From NCBI RefSeq assembly GCF_000746255.1, contig NZ_JQKW01000006.1, positions 301,694-365,693 on the forward strand: DNA of 64,000 nt, in the 5' to 3' direction. Positions 54,070 through 62,641 of the stretch are shown one piece after another. The position numbers and the translations under genes were made by a program. The stretch comes from Thermodesulfobacterium hydrogeniphilum (GTDB taxonomy: Bacteria > Desulfobacterota > Thermodesulfobacteria > Thermodesulfobacteriales > Thermodesulfobacteriaceae). The notes beneath the pieces were generated by a model. The model saw nothing but the letters and a program-made list of their open reading frames with translations, made no database searches and was not told the DNA's origin. Within the stretch, counting starts at the first letter, position 1; every line of letters starts with the position of its first letter.

Positions 54070-54118
54070 CTGCCTTGGGAGCAGGGGGTCGGAGGTTCAA
54101 ATCCTCTCGCCCCGATTT
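54070..54118 (+). repeat. attR, right copy of 49-bp att repeat
   Basis: It is identical to 49286-49334 and carries the anticodon stem-loop and T arm of tRNA-Pro without its 5' half, so it is not a functional tRNA. The host GGDEF gene ends at its edge: its stop codon overlaps the last bases. Confidence 0.95.
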
Positions 54119-55892
54119 AATAATATTTAATAATTCCTCTTCCTGATTCCTTAGCTTCATAAACAAGAGTATCTGCTAAATCTAAGATCTCTTTAGACTC
54201 TTTTGTTCCATCAATTTCAACAAGGCCTATACTTACAGTAGTTTTTATTTTTATTCCTGAAATATTAATTTCTGAAGATTTAATTTTTCTTAGTATTCTT
54301 TGAGCAGTAATAATCCCATCTTTTTTATTACAATTATATAAAATAACAACAAATTCATCTCCTCCCCAACGAGCAGCTATATCTTCTTTTCTTATAGTTT
54401 CTTTTATTTTTTTAGCAATAAACTTTAAAACTTCATCACCTACCAAATGACCATAATTATCATTAACGGTTTTTAAATCATCACAGTCTATAAATAACAA
54501 TACAAATCTTTCGCCTCTTTTGGAAGCTAATATAATCCTTTCAAAAATATCTTCAAAATATCTGCGGTTATAGAGATTGGTTAAAGAATCATAAACAGCT
54601 TTTTCAAAAAGTTCTTTTTCTTTTTTCTTGAAATTTGTTATATCATAGCCTATAAAAAGATATAAATCTTTTTCAACAGCAATAGTATAGCCTTTTATCC
54701 ACTTGTTATCCACAGAAAATTCTTTATGAATAATTTTATTACTTTTAGATAATTGTATAAATTCGTTTACGAAATTGATTAATTCATCAGCTTTAAAATA
54801 TTTTGCAATTTTAGTATTTTTATATAATATTTCTCTTTTTTCATTAAAAAGTAAAATCAAATTTTCAGACTCTTCAGCTAAGATAGTATAAATCTTTTCT
54901 TTAACAAATATTTCTTTTAAAAAATCGTTTATAATAGAAGCTAAATAATTAATTTCTTCATTACTATACTGATTTTCAATAAAAGATCTTTTAACAGTCA
55001 ATTTTTTAACATCTTTTGTAAGATTTAAAACCGGTTTAATAATAAAAAAATTGATTAATTTAACGATTAAAATAGCACATATTAAAAATAAAAATATTTG
55101 AGTAATTATTATCGTATAAATAGAAGCTTTAATAAAATTTTTATCAACAGGAAAGGTTATTTTTACAGCAAAGTTTTTTATGCCTAAGAAATTGGGTTTT
55201 AAAACTTTAATTTCATCAAGATTTTCTTTTAAAAAGACAATTTGAGAGGAATTAAATTTATCCGAGTTTATTATTTCAAAGTGTTTTAATTTTAAAAGTT
55301 TAACCAGAGAATTAATATCTTTTTGAGTTATAAAATTACCTACTAAAAGATATCCGACTTGAGATTTAGTAGCATTATTTATAAAAATAGGACATATATT
55401 TAAAAGAAAAAGCTTATTTTTCCAGAAAACTAATTTAAAATTTTCTTTCTTATTAAAAATAGTCTTGGTTATCAAGTCTTTAAAATCTAAAGGGATTTCA
55501 ATTTTTTTAGTTTTTTTATTATACAAACCACCTATTTTAGGTTTTCCATTTAAGTCCAAATATAAGAAAAGATCTATATTATTATTTATAAATAAATAGG
55601 GTGTAATATAATATTTTACAAAATTAGAACTTTTATTTTGTAAAATAAGATTAAGTTTCTCTAAAGAAGTCCAATTTTTACAAAATCTTTGGAGGTTTTT
55701 AACTTTTTGAAGAAAGAAAAATTCAATATCATCAATAAAATGAATTATTTTTATTTTTTCCAGTTTTAAACATTCATAAACAATAAGCTTGTATATCAAT
55801 AAATAAGATATAAAAATAAAAAAAAGAGAAATTAAAACTGTAATAAAGATTAAATGTAAAGTTTTTAAAGATTTATTTTTGACTTTATACAT
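54117..55892 (-). CDS. Membrane-bound diguanylate cyclase (sensor-HAMP-like-PAS-like-GGDEF)
   Basis: A 591-residue protein. It has TM1 (LIFITVLISLFFIFISYLLI), a periplasmic sensor of about 210 residues, TM2 (IIITQIFLFLICAILIVKLI), a HAMP-like linker, a PAS-like segment (about 335-425) and a C-terminal GGDEF domain. The active site RWGGDEF is intact (GGDEF 510-514), and an inhibitory I-site RxxD (RKED, 501-504) lies five residues before it. It is therefore likely an active, product-inhibited c-di-GMP synthase sensing an extracytoplasmic signal. Its last codons lie in attR of the integrative element, but the gene looks complete. Confidence 0.92.
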   Translation of the reverse strand: MYKVKNKSLKTLHLIFITVLISLFFIFISYLLIYKLIVYECLKLEKIKIIHFIDDIEFFFLQKVKNLQRFCKNWTSLEKLNLILQNKSSNFVKYYITPYLFINNNIDLFLYLDLNGKPKIGGLYNKKTKKIEIPLDFKDLITKTIFNKKENFKLVFWKNKLFLLNICPIFINNATKSQVGYLLVGNFITQKDINSLVKLLKLKHFEIINSDKFNSSQIVFLKENLDEIKVLKPNFLGIKNFAVKITFPVDKNFIKASIYTIIITQIFLFLICAILIVKLINFFIIKPVLNLTKDVKKLTVKRSFIENQYSNEEINYLASIINDFLKEIFVKEKIYTILAEESENLILLFNEKREILYKNTKIAKYFKADELINFVNEFIQLSKSNKIIHKEFSVDNKWIKGYTIAVEKDLYLFIGYDITNFKKKEKELFEKAVYDSLTNLYNRRYFEDIFERIILASKRGERFVLLFIDCDDLKTVNDNYGHLVGDEVLKFIAKKIKETIRKEDIAARWGGDEFVVILYNCNKKDGIITAQRILRKIKSSEINISGIKIKTTVSIGLVEIDGTKESKEILDLADTLVYEAKESGRGIIKYY

Positions 55893-56009
55893 ATTTTATA
55901 AAATTATTAAAAATTTTTCTTTAATACACAAAATTATATCGGAATTAATTTACAAATTTTTAACAATGATTTTAAAAATTTAAGTGATCTTTTTAGAATT
56001 TTTAAAATT

Positions 56010-57296
56010 TTAGAAAGAAACAGACTTTATATTAAAAACTTTGAAACCTGCTTTTTTCAGCTTTAAAACAAATAAATAACTTTGTTTAGGGTCAGATGAA
56101 TAAAAAAATAAAATCTTATCCTTATAAGGTTTAAAAAATTTTAAGAATTTTCTTTTGGATACATTTAAAAATTCAGAAGATATATAAATTGCATTTGGAA
56201 AAATATCTGTTTCTTCATTTACTACAAAAATGGCTATTTTCTCTTTATCCAATTTTTCTACATATTTTAAAAATTCTTGATAACTTAATTCTAAAGTTTT
56301 ATCAGAAACTTTATTTAGTAAAGCAATTCTTTTACATCTACTACAAATCTGATCAGAAGAACTTGTAGCTTCTCCACATTTGATACAAATATTTACTGGT
56401 TGAACTAATTTTTCTTTATATTGTGGATGTGATTTTATAAGGGGAATAAGTTTTTTCAAAAATACAGAAAGAAGTTGGTATTTTATCTGTCTATTTTCCT
56501 TTGATAAATCCTCTAAAAATTTTTTCTTTTTTTTAATTGAAGTAAAATCTGCATGAGGACAAACAAAATTTACAATAGGAAGTTCATTTAAAACTGCATA
56601 AAAAAATATTTCTTTTTCAGGAGTGGTATAAAGGGGTTTAATTTTTGTAGCTTGGCCAGTATAAAGAGGCTTTAATACAGGCTCTAATTTAACAAGGCTT
56701 TCAAAATCTCCCTGAAAAAATAAATTTAACATGGTAGAGACTGTATCATCCAAATGATGTCCTGTAGCTATAACAGTTAGTCCTAAGTTTTTAGCAATTT
56801 TTGAAAAAAGATACCTTTTTATAGCTCCGCAAACAGAGCATATTTTATTTTTAAAATAGGTGAAAATAAAATCATCTATTCTGAAATTTTCTTCCTTAGG
56901 TAGATTGTAAATATAAAGCGGAACATTTAGTTTTTTACATAATTTTATAACTACTTCTTCTGCCTTATCAGAATAATATCTAATTCCTAAATTTATATAA
57001 ATCCCTTGAAGAGCAACTTCAGGATATAATTTTTTTAAAACAGCAAGTAAAGTAGCACTATCCTTCCCCCCAGATAAAAAAACACCGATTTTATCATAAG
57101 TTTTAAACATTTTATAAGATTCTATGGCTTTTTTTATTCTGTTTTCAAAAAATTGGTTATAACAATCTTTGCAAACTTTTATTTTTTGTGAAGGAATTTC
57201 AATAATTGCCTGTTCTTTTTTACAAAGTTTGCAAGGAAAAGGATAGGATTTAAGTTCTAATTCAAAAACTTCGTAATCTGATTTAATATATTTCAT
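56010..57296 (-). CDS. TtuA-like tRNA 2-thiolation PP-loop ATPase fused to rhodanese-like domain
   Basis: A 428-residue protein. It has an N-terminal zinc finger (CKLC 22-25, CKDC 42-45), the PP-loop SGGKDS (75-80), a CSVCG motif typical of the Fe-S site, ATGHHLDDTVSTMLNLFFQGD, and a second zinc finger (CIKCGE/CSRC). These are TtuA/Ncs6-like features: the enzyme activates U54 or U34 of tRNA for 2-thiolation. The last about 95 residues look like a rhodanese fold (ELSYQEFLKYVEKL, IFVVNEETDIFPNAIYISSE, KILFFYSSDPKQSY, LKKAGFKVFNI), but the expected catalytic Cys is Ser 400. In relatives rhodanese supplies sulfur; here it may only be structural. Confidence 0.85.
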   Translation of the reverse strand: MKYIKSDYEVFELELKSYPFPCKLCKKEQAIIEIPSQKIKVCKDCYNQFFENRIKKAIESYKMFKTYDKIGVFLSGGKDSATLLAVLKKLYPEVALQGIYINLGIRYYSDKAEEVVIKLCKKLNVPLYIYNLPKEENFRIDDFIFTYFKNKICSVCGAIKRYLFSKIAKNLGLTVIATGHHLDDTVSTMLNLFFQGDFESLVKLEPVLKPLYTGQATKIKPLYTTPEKEIFFYAVLNELPIVNFVCPHADFTSIKKKKKFLEDLSKENRQIKYQLLSVFLKKLIPLIKSHPQYKEKLVQPVNICIKCGEATSSSDQICSRCKRIALLNKVSDKTLELSYQEFLKYVEKLDKEKIAIFVVNEETDIFPNAIYISSEFLNVSKRKFLKFFKPYKDKILFFYSSDPKQSYLFVLKLKKAGFKVFNIKSVSF

Positions 57297-57383
57297 ATTT
57301 AACTATTTTAATACATGGTTTTAGTTGTGGAAAGGTAAAGTTTATGTTAATATTTAAGTTGAATTTATAAATGAGGGAATTAA

Positions 57384-57737
57384 ATGTTTAATAAAAGAGT
57401 AAAAATATTTGTGTTCACAGTTTTTGCGTTAATATTACAAGCCTGTGCCTCTAAACCTGGACCTAATTTAGCTTCTAAAGCTAGTCTAATTCATCCACAA
57501 ATTACAACTAAAGCAGAAGTTTTACAGTTTTTAGGTCCTCCTGTTCAAATTTTTACCTTTCCAGATGGAAAAGAAGAATGGTATTACTATTATAGAGTTA
57601 AAAACTTTTGGGAAAAAGTTCCTATATTAAGAACTTACAAAGGAGAGGATTACACAGAGATTTTAAAAATTGTAATAAAAGGGGACAAAGTAATAGATTG
57701 TATTTATTATACTGTTTCTCCTCCTAAAAATCAATAA
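57384..57737 (+). CDS. SmpA/BamE-like outer-membrane lipoprotein
   Basis: A 117-residue lipoprotein: KIFVFTVFALILQACASK has a lipobox (LQAC, Cys about 21). The mature part has the small SmpA/OmlA-type fold signature (TTKAEVLQFLGPPVQIFTFPDGKEEWYYYY). BamE relatives support outer-membrane protein assembly; many similar small lipoproteins have unknown roles. The start ATG follows GAGGGA. It is divergent from the tRNA thiolase gene and followed by pcm after 18 bases. Confidence 0.78.
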   Translation: MFNKRVKIFVFTVFALILQACASKPGPNLASKASLIHPQITTKAEVLQFLGPPVQIFTFPDGKEEWYYYYRVKNFWEKVPILRTYKGEDYTEILKIVIKGDKVIDCIYYTVSPPKNQ

Positions 57738-57755
57738 ACAAAGGGGTCAACTATT

Positions 57756-58412
57756 ATGTCTGAAGAAAGAGATTTATACAGAGTTGCTCGTCAAAGAATG
57801 GTGGAAAATCAGATCAAAGCCCGTGGCATAAAAGATGAGAGAGTTTTAAAAGCTATGTTAAAGGTTCCAAGGCATTTATTTGTAGAAGAGGCTTTGAGAG
57901 ATCAAGCTTATGGAGATTTTCCTTTACCTATTGGAGAAGGTCAAACTATTTCTCAGCCTTATATAGTTGCCTTAATGACTGAGGCTTTAGAATTAAAAGG
58001 AAATGAGAGAGTTTTAGAAATTGGCACAGGTTCTGGTTATCAAACAGCTATTTTAGCAGAGTTAGCTTTATGGGTTTATACTATAGAAAAGTATCCTAAA
58101 ATCCTTGAAAGAGCAAAAAAAATTCTGACAAAGTTGGGATATAAAAATATCACTTTTAGATTAGGAGACGGGAGTTTAGGTTGGCCTGAAGCTGCTCCTT
58201 TTGATGCTATTATTGTAACTGCTGCAGCTCCCCAAATTCCTCAGCCGTTTATAGATCAATTAGCAGAGGGAGGAAGAATAGTTATTCCTGTTGGAGATGA
58301 ATTTTCTCAGGTTTTAATGAAAGGAATTAAAAAGGGAGGAATTTTACATACTCAAACTATAGAAGCAGTTAGATTTGTTAAATTGGTAGGAGCTTATGGA
58401 TTTAAAGAATAG
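57756..58412 (+). CDS. pcm: Protein-L-isoaspartate O-methyltransferase
   Basis: A 218-residue PCMT. Seen: [64 protein letters not shown], the SAM-binding [36 protein letters not shown] and [20 protein letters not shown]. It methylates isoaspartyl residues to start repair of aged proteins, useful at high temperature. Its end overlaps the next gene by 17 bases. Confidence 0.96.
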   Translation: MSEERDLYRVARQRMVENQIKARGIKDERVLKAMLKVPRHLFVEEALRDQAYGDFPLPIGEGQTISQPYIVALMTEALELKGNERVLEIGTGSGYQTAILAELALWVYTIEKYPKILERAKKILTKLGYKNITFRLGDGSLGWPEAAPFDAIIVTAAAPQIPQPFIDQLAEGGRIVIPVGDEFSQVLMKGIKKGGILHTQTIEAVRFVKLVGAYGFKE

Positions 58413-58857
58413 GAAAATAGGAATTATTGGAGCAGGAATTACTAATGAAGAAATTTATAATTTAGCTTATAAAATTGGCAAGTTGCTTGCTGAAAAAGGA
58501 GCTATTATTTACACAGGTGGATTAGGTGGAGTAATGGAAGCAGCCTCCAAAGGCGCCTTTGAAGCAGGTGGAATAACTATAGGTATTTTACCTGGACATA
58601 AATATGAAGATGCCAATCCTTATGTGAAAATTCCTATTCTTACAGATATGGGACATGCCAGAAATGTGATTTTAGTCAGATCTGTAGAAATAATAGTTGC
58701 TATTGCAGGAGGATACGGAACTTTATCAGAAATTGCTTTAGCTTTAAAAATGTGGAAGCCTGTAATAGGTATTAAAACCTGGGAAAATATTCCTGGAGTT
58801 TATTATGTTTCTTCTGCTGAAGAACTTTTAGATAAAATTTTTGAGCTCCTTAGCTGA
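58396..58857 (+). CDS. LOG/TIGR00725-like Rossmann-fold protein
   Basis: A 153-residue protein. Seen: [69 protein letters not shown] and [14 protein letters not shown]. This is the small TIGR00725-type branch of the LOG/lysine-decarboxylase-like family; canonical LOG has PGGxGTxxE, here AGGYGTLSE. It possibly binds a nucleotide; a true nucleoside-monophosphate hydrolase activity is not assured. It overlaps pcm (17 bases) and the convergent pseudouridine synthase gene (55 bases). Confidence 0.85.
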   Translation: MDLKNRKIGIIGAGITNEEIYNLAYKIGKLLAEKGAIIYTGGLGGVMEAASKGAFEAGGITIGILPGHKYEDANPYVKIPILTDMGHARNVILVRSVEIIVAIAGGYGTLSEIALALKMWKPVIGIKTWENIPGVYYVSSAEELLDKIFELLS

Positions 58858-59567
58858 TCAACAAAATTTAAAAGTTCTGATAATTCTTTTTTGTTTAAAG
58901 GTTTTATTTCTCCAGGTCTGAGATTTTTTAAATACAAAGGTCCAAAACGCACTCTAAGTAACTTATGAACTTTACCTCCTAAATAAGCTACCATTTTTCT
59001 TACTTCTCTTTTTATCCCTTCCTTTACCGAAACTTCATATATCCATTGGCTTTTGTCTTGTTTTAACAATCTAAATTTTAAAGGTTTTATTAATTTATTT
59101 TCTATAAAAATACCTTTAGTAATAAGGTTTTTTATTTTTTGCAAATTTAATTCTGGAGTAACCCATACCCAGTAAGTTCTTATAACTTCATACTTGGGAT
59201 GAAGAAGAACATTAGCCAAATCTCCGTCATTGGTAAGTAAAAGAAGGCCTTCACTATATTTATCAAGTCTGCCTACAGGGAACACTTTGTAAGGGAGTTT
59301 ATCCAGAAAAGGCTTTATAGTTTCTCTGTGATGAGGATCATAAAGAGAAGTTAAAAAACCCTTAGGTTTATAAAATACATAATAAACCTTGGGAGGAGGA
59401 ATAACAGGCTTTCCATTTACATAAACTTTATCTTTTTTAGGATCTACTCTGTAAGAAAGGTCTGTTACAATCTGATCATTAACAGAAACTTTGCCTAATT
59501 TTATAAGTTCATCTGCTTTTCTCCTTGAAGTTACACCACAATAGGATAAAAATTTATTTAATCTCAT
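58803..59567 (-). CDS. rluB: RsuA/RluB-family rRNA pseudouridine synthase
   Basis: A 254-residue enzyme. It has an N-terminal S4 RNA-binding domain (RLNKFLSYCGVTSRRKADELIKLGKVSVN) and then the catalytic domain with YYVFYKPKGFLTSL, the Asp loop PVGRLDKYSEGLLLLTNDGDL and VKEGIKREVRKMVAYLGGKVHKLLRVRFG. RluB modifies 23S rRNA U2605 and RsuA 16S U516; the length and HHRETI segment fit RluB slightly better, but the target is not certain. Its C-terminal coding end overlaps the LOG-like gene by 55 bases. Confidence 0.9.
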   Translation of the reverse strand: MRLNKFLSYCGVTSRRKADELIKLGKVSVNDQIVTDLSYRVDPKKDKVYVNGKPVIPPPKVYYVFYKPKGFLTSLYDPHHRETIKPFLDKLPYKVFPVGRLDKYSEGLLLLTNDGDLANVLLHPKYEVIRTYWVWVTPELNLQKIKNLITKGIFIENKLIKPLKFRLLKQDKSQWIYEVSVKEGIKREVRKMVAYLGGKVHKLLRVRFGPLYLKNLRPGEIKPLNKKELSELLNFVDQLRSSKILSKSSSAEET

Positions 59568-59641
59568 ATTAATATTTTTATATTATAAATTCTGACTCAA
59601 AGAATACAAGCTTTTTAAAATTAATACTTTCATATTAATAC

Positions 59642-59669
59642 TTGCTTAAAGCTTTAATTGTGATAATAT
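59642..59669 (+). promoter_or_regulatory. Candidate promoter of resB
   Basis: TTGCTT (59642-59647), a 16-base spacer and TAATAT (59664-59669), about 40 bases ahead of the ATG, followed by an AAAGAGGG ribosome-binding site. Confidence 0.45.
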
Positions 59670-59709
59670 CTATTGATAATTTTGTTAATAATTTAAAAAG
59701 AGGGAAAAA

Positions 59710-61002
59710 ATGAAAAAAATAGTGGATTTTTTAGCTTCTGCTAAACTTGCTATTACCTTATTTTTTATATTAGCCTTATTTTCTATTTTTGGAACTCTGC
59801 TTCCTCAGGGTCAACCTGCTCAATTTTATTTAATAAAATACGGAAAAACCTTAGGAAAATTTATTTTATTACTTCATTTAAACAATGCTTATTATTCTTG
59901 GTGGTATGTAGCTACTCTTTTTCTTTTTCTTATAAATTTGACAATATGTTCTTTAAGACGTTTACCTATAAGTTTAAAACTTTTTAAATGGGATTCTTCT
60001 GAAATAGATCCTGACAAAATTCCTAATAAGATGTCTTTAAAACTTAATAAGGATGTTACAAGAATAAATGCTTTTATTTCAAATGTACTAAACTTTAAAA
60101 AAGTGGAAAAAGAAATAAAAGAAGGATATTTATTCTTTAGAGATTTCAATAGGTGGAGTTATCTTTCTGTGTACATAGTTCATTTATCTTTAGTATTTAT
60201 ACTTTTAGGGGGATTAATAGGAGTAATCTGGGGATTTAAAGGAAATTTAGTACTTATTGAAGGTGAGACTTCTAATCAAATTATGCCTTTTGGAAAAAAG
60301 GAACCTATTTTTTTAGACTTTTATCTAAAACTTAATAAGTTTACCATAGAACTGTATCCTAATGGAATGCCCAAAGAATATATTTCTAATGTAACTGTTA
60401 TAGATAAAAACAAAAAAATAGATGCTTTGATAAAAGTAAATCATCCTCTACAATATAAAAATATAACTTTTTATCAAGCAAGCTATGATGAAGTTCCTCA
60501 ATTTATCATCTCTATAGAAAAAAATGGAAAAAAAGAAATAAAAACATTAGATTCTATGCTTCCTTTAAATATTGATAACAAATATGACATATTTTTAGAT
60601 ACTTACATGAGACATCAAGGAGGATTTCTGGTTGCTAAAATAAGGATAGTAAATGAAGATACAGGAGAACAACAAATAGGATTTTTGGTAGAAGGCAAAC
60701 CTCTTACTGTTAACTTTGGGAACGAGAAAATAACTTTTAATATGGAAGGGGTTAAGCCTTTATATATGAGTATTTTACAGGTTAAAAAAGATCCAGGGGT
60801 TGTTTTAGTTTATTTAGGATTTATCTGTATGATTTTAGGACTTTTGGCAGTATATTTCTTTGAACCAAAAACATTCTGGATCTATGTAAAACCAGATAAC
60901 AAAGGTGTTTTGATAAACCTGGGGGCTAAGGCTAAAAGAGAGAGGGATACTTTAATCCTAAAATTGCAAGATTTAGCTAAAAAATTGGAAAAAGAGGCTT
61001 AA
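59710..61002 (+). CDS. resB: Cytochrome c biogenesis protein ResB/Ccs1
   Basis: A 430-residue membrane protein of system II cytochrome c maturation. Seen: KIVDFLASAKLAITLFFILALFSIFGTLLPQG (TM1), LLHLNNAYYSWWYVATLFLFLINLTICSLRRLP (TM2), FNRWSYLSVYIVHLSLVFILLGGLIG (TM3), a large periplasmic beta-rich domain with NHPLQYKNITFYQASYDE, and a final TM (VVLVYLGFICMILGLLAVYFF). It delivers apocytochrome/heme with CcsA (ResC). The partner gene is not next to it; a cation transporter converges instead. Confidence 0.92.
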   Translation: MKKIVDFLASAKLAITLFFILALFSIFGTLLPQGQPAQFYLIKYGKTLGKFILLLHLNNAYYSWWYVATLFLFLINLTICSLRRLPISLKLFKWDSSEIDPDKIPNKMSLKLNKDVTRINAFISNVLNFKKVEKEIKEGYLFFRDFNRWSYLSVYIVHLSLVFILLGGLIGVIWGFKGNLVLIEGETSNQIMPFGKKEPIFLDFYLKLNKFTIELYPNGMPKEYISNVTVIDKNKKIDALIKVNHPLQYKNITFYQASYDEVPQFIISIEKNGKKEIKTLDSMLPLNIDNKYDIFLDTYMRHQGGFLVAKIRIVNEDTGEQQIGFLVEGKPLTVNFGNEKITFNMEGVKPLYMSILQVKKDPGVVLVYLGFICMILGLLAVYFFEPKTFWIYVKPDNKGVLINLGAKAKRERDTLILKLQDLAKKLEKEA

Positions 61003-61907
61003 TTTTTTCTTTCTTCTTTAGCTTCTATATGAATAATAACCGATATTTCTGGATGTTTTTCTTTAATTTTTCTTTCAATTTCATCACATAACTCATGAGC
61101 CATTTTTACAGACATCTCATCTTGCACAACAAGATGAAACTCTACAAAACCCTTTCTTCCTGCTTTTCTGGTTTTAAAATCATGAATACCAAAAATTTTG
61201 TAATTGGTAGGGAAATTTTTTATAGTTTCTTCTATAATATTTTTAATAGACTCTATGTCTTTTATAGGTAAACTTATATCAAGCAAAGAATTAACAGAAT
61301 CTTTAATAATTTTATATCCTATGTATAAAATATTTATGCTTATTATTATAGCAATAATAGGATCTAATATCCAAAAATTAAACAATTTAGCTATTAATAT
61401 TCCTAAAATTACTCCACCTGTAGTTAAAATATCTGTAAAAATATGAGAGGCATGAGCAATTAATATAGGAGCATTTTCTTTTTTTCCTTGTTTGTAAAGA
61501 AGAAAAGATATAAAACCATTAAGTAAAATAGTTAAAAATACTAAAAAGGTTCCTTCTTTTAAGTTAGAAATAGAGTGTGAAACTATAAATTTGGCATAGG
61601 CTTCTTTAAAAATAGAAATGGCTGCACCTAAAATAAAAATTGCTTCTAAAATAGAGAATAAATATTCAACTTTTGTATGTCCATAGGGATGCTCTTCATC
61701 TGGGGGTTTTAGAGCTATTTTAGTTCCTATAAAAGCAATGGTAGCAGAAATAATATTGATAATAGATTCTATAGCATCTGAATAAATAGCTACAGATTTA
61801 GTGATAAAATAAGCCAAAAATTTTATAACACATATTAAAATGCTTATAAATAAACTTAATAAAAGCAAATTGGAAGCTTTGGAATTAACAAATATATCTT
61901 TCTCCAT
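60999..61907 (-). CDS. Cation diffusion facilitator (CDF) metal exporter
   Basis: A 302-residue inner-membrane transporter with six TM helices. Seen: KSVAIYSDAIESIINIISATIAF (TM2 metal site), PPDEEHPYGHTKVEYLFSILEAIFI, ILIAHASHIFTDILTTGGVILGI (TM5 HxxxD), and a C-terminal cytoplasmic metal-binding ferredoxin-like domain ending VIIHIEAKEE. It exports Zn2+, Mn2+, Fe2+ or similar by proton exchange; the ion cannot be told. It shares its start base with the last base of the ABC-2 permease gene (1-base overlap) and converges on resB (4-base overlap). Confidence 0.93.
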   Translation of the reverse strand: MEKDIFVNSKASNLLLLSLFISILICVIKFLAYFITKSVAIYSDAIESIINIISATIAFIGTKIALKPPDEEHPYGHTKVEYLFSILEAIFILGAAISIFKEAYAKFIVSHSISNLKEGTFLVFLTILLNGFISFLLYKQGKKENAPILIAHASHIFTDILTTGGVILGILIAKLFNFWILDPIIAIIISINILYIGYKIIKDSVNSLLDISLPIKDIESIKNIIEETIKNFPTNYKIFGIHDFKTRKAGRKGFVEFHLVVQDEMSVKMAHELCDEIERKIKEKHPEISVIIHIEAKEERKN

Positions 61908-62641
61908 TAATCTTTACTCCGTTGAACACTATATACAGCTATAAAAAAACAAAGTAAACTTAAAATAAAGAGAATTAATAAATTTGAAAACATAAAAGTA
62001 TTATTTAGAGCTATACTTCTTAAAGTGTGAGAGACTAAAGTTAAGGGGAGTGTTTCAATAATAGGTCTTATAAAAATAGGCAAATTTTTGGTAGGGAAAA
62101 AGGTTCCTCCAAGAAACATCATGGGTGTTATAATAAAATTAGTGATTAAAGCCTGATCAGCATGAGATTTTATAAACATTGCAGAAGCAAGCCCTAAGGA
62201 AGCAAAAATAAAAGCATTAAAAAAAACTGTTATAAAAAAATAAAGATTTAAATTAATCTTAACCTTTGCCAAAAAAGCTATAAAAAGAATAACAAAAGTT
62301 GCTAAAAATGCTCTGGTAACTCCACTAAAAACTTCTCCCAAAGCATAGCCTATAGAAGAAATAGGAGCGGCTTGAAATTCCTCAAATAATTTTAAGTAGA
62401 ATCTGGAGATATTTATTTCTACATTAATAGCAAAGGCTTGCATCATAGTAGTAGCTGCAATAAGACCTGGTATTAAAAATTCAAGATAGGATTTTCCATT
62501 TATGTTTATATTTTTACCCAAACCAATTCCAAAGGCTATAATATAAAGAGCAGGGTTTACAGAAAGAGACAAAATAAATCTAAAAAATCTATTTTTTAAA
62601 ATCAGAAGTTCTCTCAAATAAGTAGCTAAAAAACCCCTCAT
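61907..62641 (-). CDS. ABC-2-type transporter permease
   Basis: A 244-residue membrane protein with six TM helices: RFFRFILSLSVNPALYIIAFGIGLG, SYLEFLIPGLIAATTMMQAFAINVEINI, the ABC-2 signature region FEEFQAAPISSIGYALGEVFSGVTRAFL, and FIITPMMFLGGTFFPTKNLP. It forms the channel for the ATP-binding protein encoded immediately upstream (4-base overlap). The substrate is unknown; relatives export polysaccharides, drugs or lipids. Confidence 0.92.
   Translation of the reverse strand: MRGFLATYLRELLILKNRFFRFILSLSVNPALYIIAFGIGLGKNININGKSYLEFLIPGLIAATTMMQAFAINVEINISRFYLKLFEEFQAAPISSIGYALGEVFSGVTRAFLATFVILFIAFLAKVKINLNLYFFITVFFNAFIFASLGLASAMFIKSHADQALITNFIITPMMFLGGTFFPTKNLPIFIRPIIETLPLTLVSHTLRSIALNNTFMFSNLLILFILSLLCFFIAVYSVQRSKD

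Larger units (their letters stand above)
49286..54118. mobile_element. 4.8-kb integrative element in tRNA-Pro
   Basis: It is bounded by a perfect 49-bp direct repeat (49286-49334 and 54070-54118), of which the left copy is the 3' part of an intact tRNA-Pro. The period is 4784 bp. Contents in order, all on the plus strand: tyrosine integrase, Xis-like HTH protein, RepA/RecA-fold ATPase, an unknown 132-aa protein, a 43-aa membrane peptide and an HTH protein, then about 270 non-coding bases. The element is visibly richer in G+C than both flanks. No conjugation, capsid, restriction or toxin gene is recognised. The replication-like ATPase plus integrase suggests an integrated small plasmid or satellite-type genome. 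Confidence 0.92.

Noticed and set aside
54070..54116. Second tRNA-Pro gene
   Set aside because: Only the anticodon arm and 3' half are present; the 5' acceptor strand and D arm are missing, so it is the attR copy.
53900..54166. Minus-strand open frame crossing attR, encoding a [22 protein letters not shown] stretch
   Set aside because: That peptide is simply the reverse complement of the tRNA-Pro 3' half; it has no start signal and overlaps the real GGDEF gene end.
58396..58857. Cytokinin-activating LOG enzyme
   Set aside because: The motif is AGGYGTLSE rather than PGGxGTxxE and the protein belongs to the shorter TIGR00725-like branch, so the activity is not claimed.
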